From Pristionchus mayeri (lineage: Eukaryota > Nematoda > Chromadorea > Rhabditida > Neodiplogasteridae), in NCBI GenBank assembly GCA_036245805.1, contig BTRK01000005.1, forward strand, positions 2,666,001 to 2,730,000: a DNA stretch of 64,000 bases, read 5' to 3'. Positions 45,845 through 55,900 of this stretch are shown here, piece by piece (the first letter of the stretch is position 1; every line of letters starts with the position of its first letter). Under the pieces are notes generated by a model, which was not told the DNA's origin, searched no databases, and saw only the letters and a list, made by a program, of their open reading frames with translations. The translations under genes were made by a program, and so were the position numbers.

Positions 45845-48515
45845 TTCTGGGTTCTCAAGTGTGTGGCGAGCGGTTGAGTGCGATTTCGTCTCTCCGTCTC
45901 CGGTTCCGCCCGCCCGGATTCCCTCTCCCAGACGCGTTGGCACGCGGGAGTTGTACGCCGCCACGATGGGTCGCCACTTCTACATCGGCACCATCAACGC
46001 CAGGACGCTCGGCCCAAGGGAGAAGCAGTCGGAGATGGAACTCGCCCTCGACAAGATCAAGTGGGACGTGGTTGCAGTGCAGGAAGCCAGGATTGTGGGT
46101 TGTGCCTCGTTCAATCTTACATCCTCAGGCACTGTAGTCTACCACTCGGGCGGGCCCACTGCTTCCCATGGCGTGGCATTTTTGCTTCGACCGCAACTCG
46201 CGCGCGGAGCTGTGTTCAATGGCCTCTCCCCTCGTTTGGCCACTCTGCTCCTTCCCGACCTACGGCTCTTCCTGGTCTGCGCTTACGCCCCTACGTCTTC
46301 CTACGATGACGACGCGTATGAAGACTTTCTAGACCAGGTTGAGACCGCCCTGCGGAGTGCCCCAAAAGGCCATATGCCAGTTCTGGTTGGTGACTTCAAC
46401 TGTCGAGTGGCGAGGGAACCTGGCAATGAAAGATTTGTCGGTAACTTTGCCTCTCCCACACCGAACTCACGCGGACGCTGCTTCACTGAGCTCTGCGTGA
46501 GGAACAGACTGCGCATCCTGAACACGTTCCCCAAGAGACGGCACGGTCGAATCTGGACCTGGCGATCCCCAAACGGCTCCGCATTCCACCAAATTGACTA
46601 CGTTGCAGCGCCCGCCACAGCGAGAGTAGTCAACTGTGGAGTCGTTGGTCGGTTTGAGTTTGACTCCGACCATCGCCTTGTTCGGATGTGCCTCTCCCTC
46701 CCTGGCAAGGCGAGGCAGAAAAGATGCAGGGAGCGGCTAGATTTCGATCGAACCGCTTTTACTGTCAACGCAAACCTTCTCGCGTCACTGCCCCTTGCCC
46801 GCCCCAGTTCTGCCGCCGACGCCTATACTACGGTAAAGGCTTTCACGGAGACCGCGGCAACGAACTGCTGGAGGAAGCGCCAATCCCCTTCTTGGATCTC
46901 GAGTGGAACGCGGAAGCTCCTAGCGATGCGCCATGAATTGCAATCCAACTCCCAACAAGCTGTCGCCTACTCAGCTGCCTGCAAAGCTGCCCGGACGAGT
47001 TTCGTCGATGACATCAGGAAGCGAAAGGAGGCGCAAGCACGGCAAGCAGCAACCATGGGAAGGAGCATCGTGAAGAGCATGCTGAGTCTGCAAACCTCAA
47101 AGAAGCGCCTTCTAGTTCCCCACCCTGTAACTGGTGCTCTCTCTCAAGCAGCTACCAAGACAGTGGTCCAGAGCTTCTTTGACGGTCTCTACACCCCTGC
47201 AGTTCCGTGTCCACTCCCAGTCCCTCCTCAGCCTCTGGATCCCCTTCCTCCCTTCCTACCCGATGAGGTCAGCAAAGCGATGTCCCAACTCAAGTGTGGT
47301 CACTCACCCGGTTCGGATGGCATTCTCCCTGATATGCTATACCACTCTCGAAACCACCTTGCTCCCGTTATCGCTGATCTACTCAACTATCTGGTAGATG
47401 GAGAGGCTGTTCCAAGCGACCTGACCGAAGCAATTGTCACTCTTCTGCACAAGAAAGGAGACCCTACCAACATTGGGAACTTCCGTCCCATCCCCCTCCT
47501 CACCGTTTCCCTGAAGACAATGACCAAAGTCATTCTTCAGAGACTCGAAACTGTGCTTGAAGAAACAGAGTCCTCGACCCAAACCGGCTTCCGGCGCGGC
47601 TACAGTACTCTCGACAACCTGCATGCCATCAAGCAGGTCGCTGAAAGAACCTCCGAGTACGGTATCCCAATCTACTTGGCGTTCGTCGACTTCAAGAAGG
47701 CGTTCGACTGTGTGGAGTGGAATGCCTGCTGGCAAGCCCTCTTCTCGTTCGGAGCCCATCCCTCCCTCGTCCACATGTTGCGCCGTCTCTACGAGTCCTC
47801 CTCTACACTCATTCGAGTTAATGAGGAGCTCGTTCCTGTGACTGTGCGTCGAGGAGTCCGCCAAGGGGATACCCTCTCCCCTCGTCTCTTCAACGCAGTG
47901 CTACGATCAGCCATGGACAACATTGACTGGGAGTCAGATGGAATTAGAATCGACGGAAGGAACCTTTGCCACTTGGAGTATGCCGATGACGTGGCTCTCG
48001 TTGCCAAATCTCGACCCGAGCTGGAACGAATGCTGAAGAAGCTGATGGACGCGTGCAGCCGAGTTGGTCTCGAAGTGAATGCAAGCAAGACCAACCTCCT
48101 CACCTCCTGCACCTCTACCCGCAATCCAATAATCATCGGCAATCTGCGATTCGAATTCGTCGATAGCGCCACCTATCTCGGAGGAAGAATAGCTCTTCCC
48201 TTGGATCATTCCGACGAAATAGAACACCGGATTCGATTAGGGTGGCTGGCCTGGAGTAAGCTCTCGCACCTCCTATCTTCTCGAATTCTGTCCATCAAGA
48301 TCAGGAGGAGAGTCTTCGAGAGCTGCATCACGGCTACAGTTCTCTATGGGTGTGAAGTATGGGCTCTGAGATCTAGCGAGAAGGAGAGGCTGAGAGTCAC
48401 CCAGAGGAAGATGGAAAGAAAGATGCTTGGAGTCACGCTGAGGGACAGATGGAGGAATGACCGCGTGAGAGGGATTACCAAGCTGAGAGACTGGAATGAG
48501 GAAGGATTGAAATGA
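45834..48515 (+). CDS. RTE endonuclease/reverse transcriptase polyprotein
   Basis: Open over 893 codons. The first ten codons come from the flank; the likely start is the ATG at 45966 (GRHFYIGTINARTL). Domains as in copy 1: AP endonuclease with DFNCRV and SDHRLV, then reverse transcriptase with AFVDFKKAFD and LEYADDVALV. No stops or frameshifts. The near identity of two full open copies suggests recent insertion or gene conversion. Confidence 0.92.
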   Translation: MFFHSGFSSVWRAVECDFVSPSPVPPARIPSPRRVGTRELYAATMGRHFYIGTINARTLGPREKQSEMELALDKIKWDVVAVQEARIVGCASFNLTSSGTVVYHSGGPTASHGVAFLLRPQLARGAVFNGLSPRLATLLLPDLRLFLVCAYAPTSSYDDDAYEDFLDQVETALRSAPKGHMPVLVGDFNCRVAREPGNERFVGNFASPTPNSRGRCFTELCVRNRLRILNTFPKRRHGRIWTWRSPNGSAFHQIDYVAAPATARVVNCGVVGRFEFDSDHRLVRMCLSLPGKARQKRCRERLDFDRTAFTVNANLLASLPLARPSSAADAYTTVKAFTETAATNCWRKRQSPSWISSGTRKLLAMRHELQSNSQQAVAYSAACKAARTSFVDDIRKRKEAQARQAATMGRSIVKSMLSLQTSKKRLLVPHPVTGALSQAATKTVVQSFFDGLYTPAVPCPLPVPPQPLDPLPPFLPDEVSKAMSQLKCGHSPGSDGILPDMLYHSRNHLAPVIADLLNYLVDGEAVPSDLTEAIVTLLHKKGDPTNIGNFRPIPLLTVSLKTMTKVILQRLETVLEETESSTQTGFRRGYSTLDNLHAIKQVAERTSEYGIPIYLAFVDFKKAFDCVEWNACWQALFSFGAHPSLVHMLRRLYESSSTLIRVNEELVPVTVRRGVRQGDTLSPRLFNAVLRSAMDNIDWESDGIRIDGRNLCHLEYADDVALVAKSRPELERMLKKLMDACSRVGLEVNASKTNLLTSCTSTRNPIIIGNLRFEFVDSATYLGGRIALPLDHSDEIEHRIRLGWLAWSKLSHLLSSRILSIKIRRRVFESCITATVLYGCEVWALRSSEKERLRVTQRKMERKMLGVTLRDRWRNDRVRGITKLRDWNEEGLK

Positions 48516-48750
48516 AAAGCGCGCTGGGCCCTCAAGATCAGAAGAATGGGAGTGGAGCAGTGGAGCCGTGCGACAACTGTCTGGACTCCATTCAATAGGA
48601 CTCGTCCCCCCGGAAAGCCTCGCGCGCGATGGAGAGACGACCTATCCCGAGCTATTGGCAGCCATTGGTGGAGTGCAACTTATGAAGACTACCGACCTAT
48701 CATCTTCTGAGCGTTTCCGCCTGATTAGATAAATTGATTGATTGATTGAT
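45845..48750 (+). mobile_element. RTE-clade non-LTR retrotransposon, copy 2
   Basis: Almost identical to copy 1 in opposite orientation, with the same 5' start (TTCTGGGTTCTC) and (TTGA)n 3' tail. The 3' flank is ATATCTTTTGCG (48749-48760), matching the 5' flank of copy 1. Confidence 0.9.
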
Positions 48751-48770
48751 ATCTTTTGCGAAGAACGAGC

Positions 48771-49845
48771 TTAATAGCCAAAATAGCCAACCAATCGAGG
48801 GTAAATCGAGTCTTGGTAGAACTTGACCAGCATTGCCTTACCGCCCATGAGCACGATATGACCAAGGACGAAGTTCACTATAAGGAGCCTCCTCGAGCTG
48901 TGAACACGTGATTAAATCGATAGGTTCGAAATTATACCAACCGGCATTTGACAAATTGAGGTAATTTCGAGCTCTCGTTCGACTACAGTAATACCGTATT
49001 CCGTAACCTGGAAACAGCCAAATGAAAGCATGAACGAGATGCAATATTATTTTGTTTCCGTTGTGCTCAAATCAAGGAAAACCATCAGCTAACCGTCCGC
49101 GTAACGTACACTTCCTCAAGGCGAATCGTGCTAGAAATGTATATTACGATGTAGATATTTTAGATTAAAATACTATCCGAAAGACGAATACCAGCCGCAT
49201 TGGGAAATGCCCAGATTGGAAAAGTTCCCATCTGATTGAGGATCGAATTCAACCTGCACTACGATCATTAAGCTGTGCAAGATTGAAAATGATTATTAAA
49301 ATTTAAAAAAAATTAAATGTTTTGCATGAAAATGTTACGTATGAGATGACGGCATTGACGGACACTTGTTGAGTTCGATCGTCCTCAAGCAGGAGTTTTA
49401 GCGTATTGTTTTCCAATTCGATCATTTCAAAATTGATCATTTCAAATGTTACTTCTTCTCAGCATCTAGATTATTCTCACCACGTTGGTCACACCCATGC
49501 TCTTCAGCTCTCCAGCAAAGTCGAGCCCATTTTTCATCATCTTATTCTCCGTTAATATCACTTTCTTGTAGTACTCTATAGAAAGCAGCTTTTATTTTCA
49601 GTTCTTATGCTGCAAAGTTCAGATGTGTTGTTCAAACCTTCTTTCTCCTCCTCATTCTCGAAGCGCATTCGTTTGAGGTCGAGTCTTTCGATTACATCCG
49701 TCACATTTCCCTTAAACAATGCAAATATTGCAGTCGTCATGTGAACAATTTTGTTTGCAAAAATCAGCCAAACAACCTGATTTTCGTCAGAGATTGCGAC
49801 TACGCTAGGAGCAAAAATGAGACACAGCAGTAGGATGGAAGACAT
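48771..49845 (-). CDS. Cys-loop receptor-like gene G, missing helices 1-2
   Basis: Start at 49845 with a signal peptide (MSSILLLCLIFAPSVVAIS). Exons then read GNVTDVIERLDLKRMRF, ILTENKMMKNGLDFAGELKS, NNTLKLLLEDDRTQQVS, VQVEFDPQSDGNFSNLGI, TIRLEEVYVTRT, VTEYGITVVERELEITSICQ (first Cys of a Cys-loop), then directly a last exon with RRLLIVNFVLGHIVLMGG, ending at TAA 48771. The order and junction phases match genes A, B and the split gene, but the second Cys and two helices are absent. Either a real soluble-domain-plus-one-helix protein or a deletion derivative. The stop codon is 20 bp from the tail of RTE copy 2. Confidence 0.5.
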
Positions 49846-50107
49846 ACTTGCGCGCCTCTTCCTCTCAATTTTGACGCACCGAGCGGTGAAAAACAATGAA
49901 AATTAGCTTCGACGCAATGAGCGAGGGATGTAGGGAGGATAAGGGATCAGAGCTCAAAAGGCGCATCATACAAGTGGGTGAGTGCGAGAGATAGATTGGC
50001 TGACTCCACTTAGGGTACTAGGAGGCGGCAAAATTGTCACAATTATTTTTTCACGAAAAATGTGTTTTCATTATGCGATATCTCGCTCCTGTCAGACAGA
50101 TGTGTAT

Positions 50108-50150
50108 GGCTATCTTATTGGAATGGTTTGTATCATTTTCAGATATGTTG
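50108..50150 (+). repeat. half of a 7219-type MITE
   Basis: TCTTATTGGAATGGTTTGTA followed by TCATTTTCAGATATGTT; the second arm is missing. Confidence 0.6.
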
Positions 50151-50206
50151 AAACCTAGAGACAACACATAGTATTAATATAGCCATCTCATGAAAAAACC
50201 CTTTTC

Positions 50207-50280
50207 TAGTTGCGAATTTCAATTTCAGTGCTGTTGATCAGTGCGCCCGAGAACATGAATGCGATCATGTCAATGAGATA
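50207..50280 (-). pseudogene. orphan last exon of a receptor-like gene
   Basis: After ATCAATTTCAG the exon reads NYLIDMIAFMFSGALINSTE and ends at TAG 50207, a single membrane helix like the last exons of genes D and G. No upstream exons of its own are seen; 50290-50600 shows nothing clear. Confidence 0.35.
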
Positions 50281-50688
50281 ATTGCCTGAAATTGATAAAT
50301 GTACATAAGTTTACTCGACGGGCCAGGAAATGCAAACAAATGAGGACTTGTGGCTGATGGATGAGTGGGAGACGCGTGGAAGTAAGGCAAGAAAACTCAG
50401 TATTTGCCCATCTCGCGCATCGGATGGGAGAGTGTGAGAAATAGGGAAATTTATACGTTCTGACTTGAATTTCCGTGGATTCCGAATGAAGTATGTTCAT
50501 GATATGAGACATAAATGTGGACTAAGTGTGGAGTGGTTCTCGGACTGGTATCGAATGTCCTAATATGGCAAACACAATACGTGAGGGGTGCTCTAGTTAT
50601 CCCCGTTTCTCAGTTATTATTGTAAAAAAAACAAGTTTTGTGTAGTCTTTATCGTACACAGTGCATACAGGAGAGGGAGACGAATTCA

Positions 50689-52860
50689 CTAATCAGCAGG
50701 GTCACTCAAATTGTAACTGAGTTGCACGGCCTCTCCGATGATAATAACAAGTATTGTAACGGCAAAAACGAGAATTGTGAAAAAAATGAGCAAGATACGA
50801 TCGAGTACTGTAGCCATGAACTCCCACTCCAAGATGCATCTGAATAAGTGAAAATTGAAACTCATGTAGGGATTTCCTCGCCCGAAATGACTCTAGTCAT
50901 CCTACATATCTCAAATCAATCGATTGAGATAATGAAGATTATGGTGCCAGTTAGTTCCCGCTAAACCAACTCTATTGGGAGATGTGATGCTACCTCCTTC
51001 TTATTTTCACGTCGAACGACGAACAATCAGTGTAGAAGGAGGCATTCGACTCCTTCTTGTCTTTGCCCTCCAATATTGTGGATGAGGCACAGAACGAATC
51101 GGATCCATATGTCTCTAGAAAAAAATTGGGTTCTCTTGTTTCATCCAACCAGTAGGTGGGCAACTCCATACGTCAAGATACTGTTTTATCAACTGGTCAG
51201 GCAACTGATTAAAAAGTCGCCCGAGAATATTATTTTTGTATTGTATCAGATCGAAAATTAATGTCAGTTTATATAATGGTGTTTCCGGAGAGTTCTTACA
51301 TTTTTGCAACCTGCTGCTGCTACTTACTTCAGGCAAATATAAAATCAATGTGAAGAAGTAAACCAATACTTAGGCTTTGACATACTTCTCTTACGTAGAA
51401 AGAACATCACGATATGAAGAGAAGTTATTTAGGCTAACCTTTATGCCATTTAGGCTTTCGCTATGGACTTACTTCTGACAGACAGAAAAGCAGCGTCGGC
51501 CGTGGCGCCTGCCGTGATGGCTCCTCTCCTACTGTCTTTTATCCTCCACTTGTTCCGCAGATCGATCAATCCTTTCTTCTGAAATTATTTATTTCAGATT
51601 TCAGAAGTTTCATTTTATTTTCCATCGTTAACAGGGTTTCATCTGTTATGAAGCGCAAGTGAACCTTCACAAAAAATTATTTATTCTCAGATCATATCTT
51701 TATCCATTATTTTTTTCGAGTATGCTCCAACGGAACTCGGTCGGGTTATCACCGGCACTAAACCAAAAAAAGTTCCTCTCCCTAGTATATTCACAATAGG
51801 TTCCCTAAGTGTAAAAAATGTCAGTGAAAGTTTTGCATAATTTGTTCATCCCACCTAGTACCTTTAAACTTGTGATAAATTTCTGATTATCAAAGTTAGT
51901 ATTTACGTGAAACACTCCAGCCTCCGTCCAGAGCTCCATTAGAGCTGTTGGGGGTCTAACACACAGCCAGTGAGCAATCTGAATATATAAAAATGAATAA
52001 TAAAACGTACAATCTTGGGGAAAACGTATTACAATATCACAGTCCACGTAATTTACTGCTGATAATGATTGTAATGCGTTGGTGATAATGATTAGTAGGG
52101 TTTCAATTTTCAGGTAATTTCGGGCCATTTTCGGATGTGTTTCAGGCGCACTAGATATCTGATACGCTCATGCAGTTCACCTGAAACATATACGAAAATG
52201 AGCCTAAACGACCTGAAAATTGAAATCCTAATGATTAGTGAATGACCTTGTGAAAGAATAGGCGCGACATGCGTGGCGAGACTGGAATGTAATCCGCCCT
52301 TCGAAGTTGGACGTTGAGGATGAAGAGAGTGCACAGAGTCCCCATTAGAATGATGAGCATGATCGTGAGGTAGAAGACACCTGTACATGGGTAATGTTAT
52401 GATATAAAACCTGTAATTATCTCTAATTACACCTGTGATTACACCTGTAATTATGATATAAAAGAATAACTGATGACGGAGGAATTCCCACCAAATGAAA
52501 ATCATTAATTCAGCAATAGTTGGTTACGTAATTATTCACATCATTTGTTGACCCTAGTATTTCGTCACACTCTATATTCGAGTTTTTACATAGTTTGCAG
52601 TGTAAATATTTTGATTAAATAATAATAAGTGAACTAATGAAATACTGGATTGCGATGAAAAAATCGATTCTGCTTTATCATCCCTACTAGGAAACCGACC
52701 GAGAAGAGGTATGCTATCCCCGGTAGTTGGCATCTGCTCAGCGACCATCGTCATGAGGATAGACATGGCGAGTAGGGAGTCGATCCCCAGCGAGAGTTTC
52801 ACTCGCCTTTAAAAGGTAAGTTACACCAACTTCAAGCGAGTTTGCAGTCAAAACAGGTAA

Positions 52861-52917
<57 letters not shown>

Positions 52918-55900
52918 ATGAGTCCCTTTCGGCGGATGTTGAGGAAGCAGTGAAGAAGCCGGCGATAGCGAGCATTGTTATGACGGAGGTGGGAACGACC
53001 TAGATAACAGTGTATTTGAATCTCTAATATTTAGAAAAAAAGCTATCATACACAACCGGAAGCGAACTCGCACTAGATTGAGAATGTAGTAGAACGGCTT
53101 TCTTCTTACTATCAGTGAGGCCTGCAGCTGAGCCCACGGATCCGGACAGCACGCGAATTTTGCCTAAAACGTGATTAGACAAAAATTCAAAATGTACAAT
53201 TTTTTTCTGTACACAGGAAAAGTTGAGTGGGAAGCATTATGCAGCGTAGCATGAAGATTAAAGGAGGAGTAAACTCAAAATTCAATTTTTGAAACTATCA
53301 TATGAACTGCCTAGATCTCCACAACGATTAGAAGCTCCGCAATTTTCACATTGATATCTCCATTCCGAACAGAGTTATAGCTAGTTGGCTGGGAGCCAGA
53401 TCAGGGAAAGCTCAGGGAAGGGGGCGAGATAGCACGCGACTTGAAGAGAGTTCTCCTCTAATTGAAGCATATTCCAACCGGGCGCGCGTTTGCATTTACA
53501 CCTCCTTTAATTAGTTTGACCGCGCGATTCACGTGGAAGTTTATATACGATACCAAAATGTCCCTCTAATTTACGTAATGAGTCACATATTTCATCAGAA
53601 AAGTTACAATCCGACCTAGTGTCCATTTAATGTCAGTATCGACAAACCTCAATTCGCCGAATGTCGAACGAAATGATGACCCATTCTTCATTGGGAATGA
53701 AATTGTCAAGATTAACGCTCTCGAATGCCGATTCGTAGTTCATATCCAACTGTAATGAAATAATACATTTGAAATAATACTTTCGAGATTTTGGAATTTT
53801 TACGTAGTCGATAATTATATTTTTTAATGAAGTAAGCAAAAACTCAGCAGTTAAACAACCCGCAATGTTTCCGAAATATCGATACACATTTTCCAATAAC
53901 AGCGTTACAGTCATTGTTATGAGCAATACATATTTGCCATTAAACAAACAAATCCTTCAAAACCCGAAGCATACCTTGGAGGAAGTCCATGAAGAGATCG
54001 TAACAGTGCAATTCTGTTGGTCGTACGGGAAGAACCTGAGCGGAATTATGATCTACTACCGTATTTTTAATTAATGTTTGAATATTTGCCTTTCAGGAAT
54101 GGTTCATTATTTTGTTCTCAATATTTGTTGATTCTATTGGGGTGTCCGGAAAGTTCGTATAATTTTTTTTTTTATTTTTTATTCAATGCTTTACAATTCT
54201 CAGTGACCAATGTATGCCCCCTTCTTTCTCACTACCTCCCTCCAGCGATTGGGCAGGGTCTCGATTCCTCTCTTCCAGAATGCGGGTTTCTTCGAGACCG
54301 CCCAGTTCACGAAAGCCCTCACAACTTCATCATGGGGAATCCTCTCGATCTTCAGCTCGTCCATTTTCTTCTGTGTCATCTTCGCTCGATGAGGGCGAGC
54401 ATTGTCCATCAGAAGAAGAATTTTGCCCTGCTTCAGGAGTCTGGGAGGGACTCTGATCGCGACATCTTCCAGTTGTTCAGAGAAGAGGTCGGCATTGATG
54501 CTGGTGACAGGGGCGAGGATCTCCCAGTAGATGGGACCGAGCACTGAGAAGAAGAAGCAGAGGAGTTCCTTCTTTCAGTGCTCTTCCTTCTTCGGGACGG
54601 GCGTGGGCTTCTCATCTGCATCCACCCATTGCAGTCTCCTCACAGGGTTATCGTACGTGATCCACTTCTCATCTGTAGCGATGATGTAATAGACCCATCG
54701 AAGATTGGATCTACGATGGAGTAATTCCCGACAGACTTGAACACGATTTTTCAGCTGTTCGGGGGAGAGGTCATGGAGAATCACTTGTAGGAGTTTCGGC
54801 TTCTTCCCAGATCGATGGAGGATATCGGACACCGTTGATCTGGGAATACCAGTATCCTTCGTCAACTCAAGCACACTGGCCATGGGCTTGCGCTTCAGTG
54901 TGCGGAGAACGAGAGGCTGATCGAGTGAGGGAGGGCGTCCAGAGCGGGGTTGATCATCGAGACCAAACTCCCCTTTCTTGAAGCGGGAGAACCACTTATA
55001 GCAGAAGGGTATGGAGGAGGCGTCAGCTCCTTCCGACTGGGTCAGGGCAGAGTGGGCCTCCTTCACGAATCGGCCAAGACGGTAGTAATGAAGTAAAACT
55101 GCTCGGAGGTAGAGATGGGAGTCCATCACAAGAGTCAATGTAGCAACTAGGAGACTGATTAAATCCTCTCACTACTCAACGTCAGAATGATGCAATACAT
55201 TGTTGACAAACAGATTGCGCAATCACTGCATTTGATCGCGACCTGACTTTTTTCCGAAGCATTATACGAACTTTCCGGACACCCCAATACATTACAACAT
55301 ACTTGAATTCGAAATGGGTAATCAACTAGTGTGTGGGAAATGAGGATACGATTAACCGAAAAATTAACGTCAAGCTTACCTGATATCGAGTTGGCAGCTA
55401 ATTCTGGAAAAAAATGTTATGATCGTTTTCAATCGAGTTGTGAGCTTAAACACTGACGGTCCACTCTTTCTACACCACCGGAAGCTTTGTTATAGGTGGA
55501 TCTATCATAGATACTTCAAGGCTTGAAAAGTCTAAGACAAAGTTAGGCAGCGTGATAAGTATACACAGCTGGATATATGAACTCCCTACTCTCCTAGCCT
55601 AACCTAAGCCAGGGCCTAAAATAAACATTTTAAAGTGAAACAGAGATATACCTGTACACAGCTGGATACATGAACTGCACTTCGGCTCCGCGCTGTCCTT
55701 CCCAGTAATTCGTTGAAACCGTAACGTCCATATACCGTTCGGTCTCTTCTTGTTTCTATAAAATATATATGAGTATTCGAGTTCGAGACACGATGAGACG
55801 GTCTCTTCATTGCATTCACGCGTTCGCCGCTCTAGATGTTGTTTTGAATGAAGATCAGGCGTTTCGAATTGTACTACACTCTATGCAGTATGAAGATAAC

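Noticed and set aside
54074..54547. 157-codon open frame on plus
   Set aside because: Shadow of the mariner transposase on the opposite strand.
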